Positions 27,001 through 34,568 of a DNA stretch of 64,000 nucleotides are shown in pieces. This DNA is from Natrialba aegyptia DSM 13077 (lineage in GTDB: Archaea; Halobacteriota; Halobacteria; Halobacteriales; Natrialbaceae). The notes beneath the pieces were generated by a model, which was not told where the DNA came from, made no database searches, and was given only the letters and a program-made list of their open reading frames with translations. The position numbers were made by a program, and so were the translations under genes. Positions within the stretch are counted from its first letter, which is position 1; each line of letters opens with the position of its first letter. Location: positions 151,112 to 215,111 of the forward strand of contig NZ_AOIP01000015.1 of NCBI RefSeq assembly GCF_000337535.1, read 5' to 3'.

Positions 27001-27201
27001 CTCGTCCGCCATCTCCGGGTCCGTCATGATCGTCGCCGGATTCGAGTTCACCAGGACGACGCGGGCACCTTCCTCCTGAAGCGCCCGGCAGGCCTGGGCT
27101 CCCGAATAGTCGAACTCGGCGGCCTGCCCGATCTGGATCGGGCCGCTCCCGATGAGGAGGATCGTGCGTCCGTCCCCTGCTGTATCGTTGTCCGTACTCA
27201 T
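24034..27201 (-). CDS. carB: Carbamoyl-phosphate synthase large subunit
   Basis: Makes carbamoyl phosphate for arginine and pyrimidine synthesis, 1055 aa from the ATG at 27201. The two homologous ATP-grasp halves are visible: ILLIGSGPIQIGQAAEFDYSG and TTYTLGGSGSGV in the first, VIVVGGGPIRIGQGVEFDY and RPSYVLGGRAMDVVYDD in the second. The MGS-like allosteric domain follows (about 930-1055). The upstream extension to 27312 is rejected because a TATA-like CTTATTACG lies about 30 nt before 27201. carA is not adjacent on either side in this window. Confidence 0.96.
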   Translation of the reverse strand: MSTDNDTAGDGRTILLIGSGPIQIGQAAEFDYSGAQACRALQEEGARVVLVNSNPATIMTDPEMADEVYIEPITTDAIAEIIRKENPDGVIAGLGGQTGLNVTAELAEEGVLEEFDVDIMGTPLETIYATEDRDLFRQRMEKIGQPVPASTTISLDEGEEVSEMTEEDLKERVQAAVDEVGGLPVIARTTYTLGGSGSGVVAEMDELLQRVRKGLRLSRNSEVLITESIAGWVEYEYEVMRDADDSCIIICNMENIDPMGIHTGESTVVTPSQIVPDEGHQEMRTAALDVIRELGIQGGCNIQFAWHDDGTPGGEYRVVEVNPRVSRSSALASKATGYPIARVTAKVALGKRLHEIENEITGETTAAFEPAIDYVVTKVPRWPKDKFDDVDFELTTAMKSTGEAMAIGRSFEESLLKALRSTEYEPDVDWAEVSDDELEAHYLERPSPDRPYAMFEAFERGYTLDEVVDLTGIFEWYTERYKNIADSTLAAQEGDFTEAAIAGHTNASIAATAGSDVGTVEQEVPGRTYKQVDTCAGEFEAETPYYYSARKNEFETGPYEGMAAAGELEVDPDVESVIVVGGGPIRIGQGVEFDYCSVHAVRALRELGIDAHVVNNNPETVSTDYDTSDGLFFEPITAEEVADVAEATGADGVMVQFGGQTSVNIGEPLEDELARRGLDCEVMGTSVEAMDLAEDRDRFNALMDELEIAQPEGGTAFSKDEALDLAHDIGYPVLVRPSYVLGGRAMDVVYDDAELETYIEEAVRVSPEKPILIDDFLEDAIELDVDAVSDGRSVLIGGIMEHVESAGVHSGDSACMIPPRSLDDDTLARVREVTEDIAEALQTRGLLNVQLAVRDGEVYVLEANPRSSRTVPFVSKATGVPIAKLAAKVMAGETLSSLDATEQVPEHTSIKEVVLPFDRLPGSDPRLGPEMKSTGEVMGTASEFGTAYWKAQQAAHNDVNEGTAVVDLDVAGFENHFDVADFDDVPQAIREGEVDFVVSRDRDTLEMAVEEEVPYLSTEASAEAYVGGLESFAGELEVASVTDRPKRTARWGVSE

Positions 27202-27393
27202 TGGTCTTGTCCGTTCGAAGTTCGCACATCGTAATAAGCCCCACGATACAGTACGATTCTCGAAATCAGTTTTCGAATTTCGTACCGGTGCGAACGCGAA
27301 CGAATTCCCCACCGCTCGAGCCGTTTACCCGACCACCCGCTCGCATCGCAAGGTAACACGCCCGTTAGTCGGTGATACTGATGTCCAAGAATC

Positions 27394-27402
27394 GATATAT
27401 AG
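27394..27402 (+). promoter_or_regulatory. TATA box of the leader ORF / DoxX unit
   Basis: GATATATAG lies about 26-34 nt before the ATG at 27428, the spacing expected for a leaderless haloarchaeal transcript starting at or next to that ATG. It supports the small ORF as the first translated cistron. Confidence 0.6.
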
Positions 27403-27427
27403 GTTCGAGTTCGTACCTGGTAACGTA

Positions 27428-27508
27428 ATGCAATCAGTAACCGGTATCGACGCGACTCGTGCGAATCCAATCAGAACCGACGAGTCCGAACGCGAGGTGC
27501 TCGCCTGA
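27428..27508 (+). CDS. 26-residue leader ORF coupled to DoxX
   Basis: ATG at 27428 to TGA at 27506-27508 encodes MQSVTGIDATR followed by a charged tail ending SEREVLA. The final A of the TGA is the first base of the DoxX ATG (TGATG), so ribosomes finishing here can restart on the membrane gene. The TATA box at 27394-27402 places transcription start at this ATG. The peptide has no hydrophobic segment or attenuator-type codon run. Confidence 0.55.
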   Translation: MQSVTGIDATRANPIRTDESEREVLA

Positions 27509-27921
27509 TGTTCGACGCGACCGGAACCGATCTCCTCTTTCTGGTTTCGCGGCTGCTCTTCGGCGGCGTCCTCGCGTTTATGGGGCTAAACCACTTCCTG
27601 GACATCGAGGAGATGGCCGGCTACGCGGAGTTCAAGGGCATCCCGGCACCCACGGCCTCGGTGCTGCTCAGCGGCGGATTGCTCGTCCTTGGCGGGCTCT
27701 CGCTCATCGTGGGCGTCTTCCCGGCGCTCGGAGCTGCCGGACTCGCGCTCTTCTTGCTCGTCTCGGCCGCGACGATGCACGACTTCTGGAACGCCGACGG
27801 CGCGGACGCCCAGGACGAGTTCACGAGTTTCCTCAAGAACGTCTACGGCACGGGGGCCGCCCTGCTCTTTCTCGCCGTCAGCACCGTTCACTGGCCCTAC
27901 GCGCTGAACGTCGGACTATAG
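27508..27921 (+). CDS. DoxX family membrane protein
   Basis: 137-aa protein with four helices: FLVSRLLFGGVLAFMGLNHFLD, PTASVLLSGGLLVLGGLSLI, ALGAAGLALFLLVSAATMHDF and the C-terminal GAALLFLAVSTVHW. The FMGLNHF and MHDFW motifs fit the DoxX/DoxD-like superfamily, named for a subunit of the archaeal thiosulfate:quinone oxidoreductase; most members have no proven substrate. The start overlaps the stop of the 26-codon leader ORF by one base. Confidence 0.85.
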   Translation: MFDATGTDLLFLVSRLLFGGVLAFMGLNHFLDIEEMAGYAEFKGIPAPTASVLLSGGLLVLGGLSLIVGVFPALGAAGLALFLLVSAATMHDFWNADGADAQDEFTSFLKNVYGTGAALLFLAVSTVHWPYALNVGL

Positions 27922-28047
27922 GGTTCGACTCGTAGCCCTCGGAGAACGAAGCTCTTCTCTCGCCGTGCGAGCCGCCGGATCGATCACTATCTGTCTCTCG
28001 TATCATCATCAGAAGATGTATTGAACGTGACCCGGGATATCAGGTAA

Positions 28048-28224
28048 ATGAACGAAACGGCGATTCGACGCCGGCTCGATCTCATTATCGGGCTCCTACT
28101 GGTGAGTATCGCGCTTCGCCTCTTTCCGATCGCACCGGACGCCGCCCGCGCCGCCGTTCTTCTCTTGCTCCTCGTCGGCACCGGCGTCCTGCTCTGGCGG
28201 CTGAACGACGCCTTTCGATTGTAG
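28048..28224 (+). CDS. Small two-helix membrane protein
   Basis: 58 codons from the ATG at 28048 to TAG. A basic start MNETAIRRRLD is followed by two hydrophobic helices (about 12-28 and 33-50) joined by LFPIAPDAARAA, and the tail is LWRLNDAFRL. Composition and third-position GC are those of a real gene, and nothing on the other strand competes. It lies between DoxX and the convergent zinc-ribbon protein. The function is unknown. Confidence 0.6.
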   Translation: MNETAIRRRLDLIIGLLLVSIALRLFPIAPDAARAAVLLLLLVGTGVLLWRLNDAFRL

Positions 28225-28277
28225 CCCCCAAACCGCCGGGCTAGCGCTTCCGTCCCGCATCGCCCCACCGACTCTTC

Positions 28278-28817
28278 TCAGACCGGCCGGTCGTGCTCGC
28301 TCTCGAAATCCCGCTGCCGGCGGTACTGCTCGACGAATTCCGAGACGTCGAACTCGAGCATCTGCGACTCGAACTCGCTCACCGCCGCGTCGTCCTCCGC
28401 GTGACTGATCGCGTGCTCCATCAACTCCACGACGAGTTCAACGACGATCTCGTGCAGCCGTCGGGAGTCGAAGTCGGTGACCCAGACCATCGAATAGCCG
28501 ACCGCCCCGTCGTCGCTCGCGTCGTGCGTGACGACTCGTTCCGGAAACTCCTCCAGCACGACGCCCATGAGGTGGGGCGTGCCGAAGTCGCCGAAGTCGT
28601 CCTCGGTATCGATCGTCTCCTGGAGAATCGTCACGAGCGATTCCGGGAAAAAGCGAGACGGCGGATGCACGTCGGTGACGACCGCGTGGGACTCCCCGCA
28701 GGACGGACAGGTGAACTCGCGCATCCCGAGATCGATATCGTGCGGATCGATCGTCGCACCGCAGGGTAACTCGAGTTGCCGTTCGTCCTCGGGACCCGGC
28801 ACGCGGGGTGTTGCCAT
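28278..28817 (-). CDS. Conserved haloarchaeal zinc-ribbon-containing protein (DUF5815-like)
   Basis: 179-aa acidic cytoplasmic protein. The start reads MATPRVPGPEDERQLELPCG and a half zinc ribbon CPSCGESHAVV follows, with another Cys at residue 19. The central part (HPPSRFFPESLVTIL, GTPHLMGVVLEEFPE, YSMVWVTDFDSRRLHEIV) matches from memory a family known only in Halobacteria. The function is unknown. The family number is recalled and not verified. Confidence 0.75.
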   Translation of the reverse strand: MATPRVPGPEDERQLELPCGATIDPHDIDLGMREFTCPSCGESHAVVTDVHPPSRFFPESLVTILQETIDTEDDFGDFGTPHLMGVVLEEFPERVVTHDASDDGAVGYSMVWVTDFDSRRLHEIVVELVVELMEHAISHAEDDAAVSEFESQMLEFDVSEFVEQYRRQRDFESEHDRPV

Positions 28818-28906
28818 CAGCTATCGTTGGGCCGGGCCGGCCATAAGCGCGACGACTTCGCCGCTCGTGAACTCGGAACGGAACTCGGTGAAAAGGAAAC
28901 AATGCG

Positions 28907-29317
28907 TTACGGCCAGTCGTCTCGCACTGGTTCCGAGTCGTCCGTCTCCTCCTCGACGCTCGTCGCCAGCACCCAGTCGGCCGCCTCCGCAGCGTCCTCC
29001 ACGTCGAGATACTCCCACTCGACGTCCTCTGCGAGTTGTTCGTCCGCGTCGTCGATGCCGACGTAGACGTAGCGTTCGGTGTCGAACTGGTCCTTGACGC
29101 CCGCTAGACTCTCCTCCTTGCCGCGCGGACCCGAGAAGAAGTCCTGCCGAATGCGATTCTTTCGGGTGAAGTTCGTCACGACGTACGTCGGCTTCTCGGA
29201 GACGACGCCGATGTACTCGGTCCAGCCGCGGGCGTCCTCGAAAACGTTCTCCGGCGATGCGAACTCCTTCAACGCCTCGAGTTCGAACGCCAGGGTCATG
29301 TCGCTACCGCCGTTCAT
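28907..29317 (-). CDS. Conserved haloarchaeal hypothetical protein (DUF7124-like)
   Basis: 136-aa acidic protein with the pattern FASPENVFEDARGWTEYIGV, TRKNRIRQDFFSGPRGKEES and FDTERYVYVG, recalled as a small halobacterial family. The ATG at 29299 (MTLAFELEAL) is an alternative start that matches the usual family N-terminus. It is separated by about 90 bases from the zinc-ribbon gene downstream on the same strand. The function is unknown. Confidence 0.7.
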   Translation of the reverse strand: MNGGSDMTLAFELEALKEFASPENVFEDARGWTEYIGVVSEKPTYVVTNFTRKNRIRQDFFSGPRGKEESLAGVKDQFDTERYVYVGIDDADEQLAEDVEWEYLDVEDAAEAADWVLATSVEEETDDSEPVRDDWP

Positions 29318-29479
29318 ACTGTCTCAAAACGGTGCACCGGGGAAAACGGCTTCGATACGTCGGACGGCGGACGACGATGCCGTGCCGCCTCGTCCCTGTC
29401 GTCGTGCTATTACCACCTTGACACGAGACGGCCAAGGCGTCAAGTTGATAGCGAGAGAGTCCTTCGGATTAGCCTGACT

Positions 29480-30511
29480 ATGCCGCTCGCTTCAGCCGCG
29501 GCCGACGCAGCGCCGGCCGCCGGCCTCGAGTTCGCAGGCGACGCCGTCGCGCTCACAACCCCATCCCTCTCGGCGATCCTGAACTCGCCGCTGACGGACG
29601 CGCTCGCGTGGATCGCGATCGGCGCGTTCATGTTTGCGGCCCTCCTGCAGTGGTTCGGAAACGTCGATTCGGCGCGCCTTCTGGCCGGAGCCGCCTGGCT
29701 GGTATTCGGCGTCTTCTGGCTGACGATGGTGCCGTACTACTTCGCGGACGCCCAGAGTCCGATCAAGACGCTCCTCGCGCTCGCGGCGTTACCGTTGTCC
29801 GCGTACACCGCGTACCTCCTCTACGGCGGTCGCACGTCGTTGCTCTTGCTCTCGAAGGCGGTCGCCTTTATGGGCCTGATCTACCTGCCGGCCGAGACGA
29901 TACCGGTCGTTCGGACGTGGCTGATCGAGACGACGGCGGCCCAGACCCACTACGGGATGGAACTGCTCGGGTACAGTCCCGGGCTCATTGAAGGGGCAAA
30001 CGGCTACCAGAGCAAGTTCGCCTTCGATCCGTCCGAGACGGTGACCGGCCGGACGACCTACATCGTCCTCTCCTGTACCGGAATCGGGAGCATGGCGATC
30101 TTCGGCGGGCTGATCGCGTCGGTGACGGCACCGCTAAAGCGAAAGGTCTCGGCGTTCGCCGTAGCGATCGGCGTCATCTGGATCTTGAATCTCGGACGAA
30201 ACATCTTCATCGGCCTGGCATCGCCGTGGGGCTGGTTCCAGCAGGATGTGCTGGTCTCACTGCTGACCACCTACATGGGCGCCGAACCCGACCGCGTCTC
30301 GTTTCTCGTCTCCCACAATTACATCGCCCAGTCGCTGTCGATCGTCGCCCTCCTCGGGATCACCTACATCGTCGTCAAACTCGTTCCCGAGGTGCTCGCG
30401 CCCCTGGAAGATGTGCTCTACATCCTGACCGGCACCGAGTACGACCTCTTCGAAGCCCTCGACGTCGAGGATCGGCGGCCCGCGTACGCGCCGAGCGCCC
30501 TCGAACAGTAG
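29480..30511 (+). CDS. artA: Archaeosortase A
   Basis: Membrane transpeptidase-like enzyme that removes the PGF-CTERM segment of surface proteins (notably the S-layer glycoprotein) and links them to lipid, 343 aa, about eight helices. The exosortase/archaeosortase active-site set is in place: Cys199 in VLSCTGIGSM, Arg240 in ILNLGRNIFI and His279 in VSHNYIAQSLS. No PGF-CTERM protein is encoded in this window, so it acts on substrates elsewhere. The metallophosphoesterase gene starts seven bases after its stop and is likely cotranscribed. Confidence 0.94.
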   Translation: MPLASAAADAAPAAGLEFAGDAVALTTPSLSAILNSPLTDALAWIAIGAFMFAALLQWFGNVDSARLLAGAAWLVFGVFWLTMVPYYFADAQSPIKTLLALAALPLSAYTAYLLYGGRTSLLLLSKAVAFMGLIYLPAETIPVVRTWLIETTAAQTHYGMELLGYSPGLIEGANGYQSKFAFDPSETVTGRTTYIVLSCTGIGSMAIFGGLIASVTAPLKRKVSAFAVAIGVIWILNLGRNIFIGLASPWGWFQQDVLVSLLTTYMGAEPDRVSFLVSHNYIAQSLSIVALLGITYIVVKLVPEVLAPLEDVLYILTGTEYDLFEALDVEDRRPAYAPSALEQ

Positions 30512-30518
30512 CGAAACA

Positions 30519-31295
30519 GTGACTCCACGCCCACCCGACGTTCCGTTCGTCCTCCGCTCGCGCGCCGCCTTCGTTCCCGACTCGGCAACGCTCGTCGTCG
30601 CGGATCTCCACCTCGGCCGCGGCACCGCCTCCTCCGTCGACGCTCCGATCGCCGACAGCACGAACGCGAGTTCACGAGCGCGCCTTCGAACTCTGCTCGC
30701 GGAGCTGGGGCCGGCGACCGTCGTCGTCGCCGGCGACCTGCTGCACGCGTTCGATCGCGTTCCCCGGGGAGTCACGGACGCGCTGGCTGCGCTCGAGTCG
30801 ACGGTCGCCGGTGCCGGCGCATCGCTCGTCGTGACACCCGGCAACCACGACGCGATGCTCTCGTCGGTGTTCGACGGGGAAACGAGGGCGGCGTGCCGAC
30901 TCCCGCCCGCGAGTAAGAACGAGAACGAGAATGAGAACGAGAGTGAGTGTAAGAGCGAAGCCCAAGAGAGCGTGGTCGTCTGTCACGGCCACGAACCGCC
31001 CACTCTCGACGCCTCCCTGTACGTCGTCGGTCACGACCACCCCGCCCTCTCGATCGAGGGCCGCAAACGCCCCTGTTTTCTCTTCGGTTCCGGGGCCTAC
31101 AACGGGGCGGACGTACTCATGGTGCCGGCGTTTACTGAACTCGCCGCCGGAGCGGCGGTAAACGGCATGTCCGCTCGGGACTTTCAGTCGCCGCTGGTCA
31201 CCGACGCGGACGCGTTCCATCCGATCGTCTGGGACGCCGGGGCCGAAGAACCGTTGTGGTTCCCGCCGCTCGGCGAGTGCCGGCAACTGTTATAG
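30519..31295 (+). CDS. Metallophosphoesterase, ICC-like
   Basis: 258-aa calcineurin-like phosphoesterase starting at a GTG. Metal ligands are seen in VVADLHLGRG (D-x-H), VVAGDLLHAF (GD), VTPGNHD (GNHD), CHGHEP and VGHDHP. Haloarchaeal relatives are often encoded beside DNA-repair helicases; here the neighbour is archaeosortase A. A run of N-E repeats (about residues 130-141) between the GNHD and GHE motifs comes from an AACGAG hexamer-like microsatellite and should form a flexible loop. Confidence 0.88.
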   Translation: MTPRPPDVPFVLRSRAAFVPDSATLVVADLHLGRGTASSVDAPIADSTNASSRARLRTLLAELGPATVVVAGDLLHAFDRVPRGVTDALAALESTVAGAGASLVVTPGNHDAMLSSVFDGETRAACRLPPASKNENENENESECKSEAQESVVVCHGHEPPTLDASLYVVGHDHPALSIEGRKRPCFLFGSGAYNGADVLMVPAFTELAAGAAVNGMSARDFQSPLVTDADAFHPIVWDAGAEEPLWFPPLGECRQLL

Positions 31296-31311
31296 CGTTC
31301 CGAACTCGCGG

Positions 31312-31446
31312 TCACAAATCCGTCAGTATCCGAAGCACGATTCCCAGCACGAGCGCGATCGGACCGAGAATCATCCCGACCGGTGGAATCGGTGCGATGA
31401 TGAGGACGATCCCGAGAAGGATCAAGATCGTTGATGGTTTGACCAT
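31312..31446 (-). CDS. Small hydrophobic membrane protein
   Basis: 44 codons from the ATG at 31446 (MVKPSTILILLGIVLIIAP) to TGA. Almost the whole peptide is two hydrophobic segments split by PIPPVGMILG, ending LRILTDL. The frame has normal haloarchaeal codon use and converges on the phosphoesterase gene, 17 bases from its stop. It is probably a real short membrane protein of a type common in this class. The function is unknown. Confidence 0.6.
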   Translation of the reverse strand: MVKPSTILILLGIVLIIAPIPPVGMILGPIALVLGIVLRILTDL

Positions 31447-31621
31447 ACGAACTCATTACCGCCCAAACGGGTAGCAGTACGGCCGGCATTCACAACGACT
31501 CCAGAACCAGTACCGCACTCGTTGATCCTCACTCAGATAGACTGCTGGAAGTCAATTCCGGCACAACTGCGACCCGTTACCCGTCCTGCGGTTGTGCCGT
31601 GAACTCGGTGCAGCAGACCGC

Positions 31622-32626
31622 TCAGTCGTCGGCCGCGACGACGTGGTCGAGATCGAGTTCACCGGCGTCTTCGAGGAGGCGGTACTCCCCGTCGTCGAAT
31701 TCGACGATGCCCTCGTGGTGGAGGTGATCGAGGTGGGCGTAGGCTTCGCCGGGGCCGTGGACGATGTGGATCCCGTCGAGGTCGCCGAAGAGGTGCGCGC
31801 TGACGGTCCAGGGGTTCGCCGGGCCGTGGTCCGCGAGCACGTCGAGGACGTTCTCCGTTCGCTCGCGGTGGTGGTCGACGATGGTCGTCGCGCGATCGCT
31901 CGGGTCCGTAATCGGGTCCCGGTGGCCGGGCCAGACGCGGTCGTAGTCGCGGTCCGCAATCGTTCGCAGCGTCGTGAGGTACTTTTCGAGCGGCCGCTCG
32001 ACGCGGACGTCAGCCCCGCCGACGTTCGGCGTGTAGACCGGCAGGAGGGCGTCGCCGACGAACGCTGTGTCGTCGTCCGCCGTTTCCGGCCCGTCCACGA
32101 GTTCGAAGCAACAGAGACCCGCCGCGTGGCCGGGTGCGTGTACCGCTTCCAGCGTGCGACCGCCGACCGCTATCGCGTCGCCGTCCTCGATCGGCGTCGC
32201 GTCGACCGGTTCGCCCTCGAGCCGCGAGGAGGCGTCGACGAACGCGAGCAGTTCCGATTTCGGGCCCTCGGGAACGCCCCACTCGTCGAGGGACGCCCGT
32301 CTGCGATCGTGGAGCGCAGCGGTCGCTTCGGCGTCTTGTTCGACCAGCGGCGCGTCGGCCTCGTGGACGTAGACCGTCGCCCCGCTTGCGTCCTGAATCT
32401 CGCCGGCGAGGCCGGCGTGGTCGACGTGAAAGTGCGTGAGAACGATCGCGTCGACATCGGCGAACTCGTAGCCGCGGTCTGCCAGCCCCTCCCGAAGGTC
32501 GTCGCGAACGTCGGGGGTCGCAACGCCCGTATCGACGAGTGCGAGTTCGTCGCCGTCCGGGTCCTCGAGCACGTAGGAATTGTTGTGTCCCTCGAACTCG
32601 TCGTTACCCAGCGAAATACGATCCAT
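31622..32626 (-). CDS. MBL-fold metallohydrolase (glyoxalase II-like)
   Basis: 334-aa zinc hydrolase. The metallo-beta-lactamase motifs are THFHVDHAG (HxHxDH), HAPGHAAG, FVGDALLP and PGHRDP. The C-terminal third (about 245-334) is a winged-helix-like domain (RTENVLDVLADHG, AYAHLDHLHHEGIVE), the arrangement of LACTB2-like hydrolases acting on thioesters or RNA. Start choice: the TATA-like TTATTATC at 32648-32655 lies about 24 nt before the ATG at 32626, favouring it over the ATG at 32638. Confidence 0.88.
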   Translation of the reverse strand: MDRISLGNDEFEGHNNSYVLEDPDGDELALVDTGVATPDVRDDLREGLADRGYEFADVDAIVLTHFHVDHAGLAGEIQDASGATVYVHEADAPLVEQDAEATAALHDRRRASLDEWGVPEGPKSELLAFVDASSRLEGEPVDATPIEDGDAIAVGGRTLEAVHAPGHAAGLCCFELVDGPETADDDTAFVGDALLPVYTPNVGGADVRVERPLEKYLTTLRTIADRDYDRVWPGHRDPITDPSDRATTIVDHHRERTENVLDVLADHGPANPWTVSAHLFGDLDGIHIVHGPGEAYAHLDHLHHEGIVEFDDGEYRLLEDAGELDLDHVVAADD

Positions 32627-32850
32627 ACCGGGATGCATCCGTCGAGCGATAATAACTCACTGGGTACCGGAACGACGCGCGGGGATCGACGGTGGTGAGT
32701 GAGAGAGCGAGCGGCTGCGGAAGGGTGAATGCGGGTGAGAATGTGGGTCAGCGCGAGCGCGAGTCCGAACGTGAGTGATCGGCTGAGTGAACGCGAGCGT
32801 GGACGCGAGTTCGTCTGTGTGAAACTGAGCGAACGAGCGAGGAAAACCCG

Positions 32851-34341
32851 TTAGCTCTCGAGTTCAGTCCGGAGCAACTGATTCACGTCGCCGGGATCGG
32901 CGCTGCCGCCGGTCTTTTGCATGACCTGGCCGACGAGGAAGTTGATCGCGCCGTCGTCGCCGGACTCGTAATCCTCGACCGCCCCGGGGTTCTCGTCGAT
33001 GGCTTCGACCACGGCCTGCTGTACTTCGTCCTCGCCGGTCTTGCCGAGTCCCTCCTCGGCGACGACCTCGTCCGGCGTGCGGCCGTCGTCGAGCATCGAC
33101 CGGAGGACGGTCTCGCGGGCGTTCTTCGCCGTGATCTCGTCCGTCGCGACGAGTTCGACGAGGCGGGTGACCTCGTCGAACCGACCTTCGAGGTCGGTGA
33201 TTTCCATGTCGCGGTAGTTGAGCTCGCCGAGCAGGTTGTCCGCGACCCAGGTCGCCGCGAGGTCGGGATCGAACTCGCTGGCCACGTCCTCGTAGAAGTC
33301 GGCGACCTGCTTCGTCGAGGTCAGTTTCGAGGCGGCCTCCTCGCTCAGACTGAACTCGTCCTGGAATCGTTCGCGGCGGGCCGAGGGGAGCTCCGGAATC
33401 GAGAGTTCGTCCTTCCAGTGGGAGACGCGAAGCGGCGGCAGGTCGGCTTCCTCGAAGTACCGGTAATCCTTCTCTTCTTCCTTCGAGCGCATCGAGACCG
33501 TGATGCCGCGGGATTCGTCCCAGTGGCGGGTTTCCTGTTCGACGGCGCGGCCGCGCTGGATGGCGTTTTTCTGGCGGGTCTCCTCGTACGCGAGCGCTTT
33601 CTCCGCGCCCTTGTGACTCGAGATGTTCTTAACTTCGGTGCGGTTGGCGGCGGCGAGTGCGTCCGCACCGATCTCGTCGATGCCGTCGCCGGCGATTTCG
33701 TCCGCGGGGATGATCGAGAGGTTCGCGTCGATGCGCAGGCTGCCGTCGCGCTCGGCGTCGAAGACGCCCAGGTACTCGAGCACTTCCTCGAGTTCGGCGA
33801 GGAAGGCGCGGACTTCGCTCGGACTGCGGAAGTCGGGGGCGGTGACGACCTCCATGAGCGGCGTGCCGGCGCGGTTGTAGTCGACCAGCGTGTAGTCGGC
33901 GGTGTCGATGCCGCCGCCGACGTGCTGGAGGCTACCGGGGTCTTCCTCCAGGTGGGCGCGCTCGATGGCGATCGTGCGGCGGTCGCCCTCGACGGCGACT
34001 TCGAGTTCGCCGTCGGCGCAGATTGGTTCGTCGTACTGCGTGATCTGGAAGTTTTTGGGCAGGTCGGGGTAGTAGTAGTTCTTGCGGTGAAAGCGGGTTT
34101 CCTCGGGGATGTCGGCGTCGATGGCCTTCCCGACCTTGACGGCGGCTTCGACGGCACCTTCGTTCAACACCGGCAGCGCGCCCGGGAGGCCGAGACAGAC
34201 GGGGCAGACGTTCTCGTTCGGCTCGTCGGTCTGGTCCGTCGAGCAGCCACAGAAGATCTTCGTGTCGGTCTCCAGCTGGACGTGGACCTCGAGCCCGATG
34301 ACGGTCACGAGGTCGCCCTGCTGGACGGTTTGGGCAGTCAT
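32851..34341 (-). CDS. gatB: Asp-tRNA(Asn)/Glu-tRNA(Gln) amidotransferase subunit B
   Basis: Makes Gln-tRNA(Gln) and/or Asn-tRNA(Asn) by the indirect route, 496 aa from the ATG at 34341. VIGLEVHVQLETDTKIFCGC, the zinc-binding CGC...CPVCLGLPG, FHRKNYYYPDLPKNFQITQYD and DYNRAGTPLMEVV are diagnostic. The C-terminal YqeY-like tRNA-binding domain ends with NFLVGQVMQKTGGSADPGDVNQLL. The N-terminal extension to 34431 is rejected as non-homologous. gatA and gatC are not adjacent, as is common in archaea. Confidence 0.95.
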   Translation of the reverse strand: MTAQTVQQGDLVTVIGLEVHVQLETDTKIFCGCSTDQTDEPNENVCPVCLGLPGALPVLNEGAVEAAVKVGKAIDADIPEETRFHRKNYYYPDLPKNFQITQYDEPICADGELEVAVEGDRRTIAIERAHLEEDPGSLQHVGGGIDTADYTLVDYNRAGTPLMEVVTAPDFRSPSEVRAFLAELEEVLEYLGVFDAERDGSLRIDANLSIIPADEIAGDGIDEIGADALAAANRTEVKNISSHKGAEKALAYEETRQKNAIQRGRAVEQETRHWDESRGITVSMRSKEEEKDYRYFEEADLPPLRVSHWKDELSIPELPSARRERFQDEFSLSEEAASKLTSTKQVADFYEDVASEFDPDLAATWVADNLLGELNYRDMEITDLEGRFDEVTRLVELVATDEITAKNARETVLRSMLDDGRTPDEVVAEEGLGKTGEDEVQQAVVEAIDENPGAVEDYESGDDGAINFLVGQVMQKTGGSADPGDVNQLLRTELES

Positions 34342-34460
34342 TGAGCCACGATTCGGCCCGGTGGGGGTAAAGCGTAACGGGATCGCATTCGCGGGGGAGT
34401 CGTTTGCGGCCGCGGTTGCGACCCGGGTCACGGGTGCGAGCGCCGGTCGGCCGGCGGTTA

Positions 34461-34568
34461 TACTGTCGGACAGAAGTCAATACGAAGTCAGTCGCTCCGC
34501 TGCGGCCGTCCCCACTGGCGACGGCCGCAGCGGAGCGACCGATCTTCACGTAGTTCTGTCCGACAGTA
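34461..34568. mobile_element. 108-bp MITE-like element with 3-bp target duplication
   Basis: Perfect 15-bp terminal inverted repeats TACTGTCGGACAGAA (34461-34475) and TTCTGTCCGACAGTA (34554-34568) are flanked on both sides by TTA (34458-34460 and 34569-34571). Inside is a perfect 20-bp inverted repeat (34491-34510 and 34520-34539) around a 9-nt loop. There is no coding capacity. This is the anatomy of a non-autonomous transposable element. The right TTA is the stop codon (TAA on the minus strand) of the propeller gene. Confidence 0.8.

Noticed and set aside
24034-27201. Long plus-strand frames (430 and 622 codons) antisense to carB.
   Set aside because: These are the usual high-GC antisense shadows of a clearly identified gene; their composition (Arg/Val/Asp/Gly) has no family match.
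24000-27427. Search for carA next to carB.
   Set aside because: No glutaminase (class I GATase) motif occurs on either side; carA must be elsewhere, which is not rare in archaea and not reported as a finding.
32639-32850. GAGTGAGCGAG-type degenerate repeats between the MBL hydrolase and gatB.
   Set aside because: Low-order purine-rich intergenic sequence common in haloarchaea; no regular spacing, so neither CRISPR nor an array.
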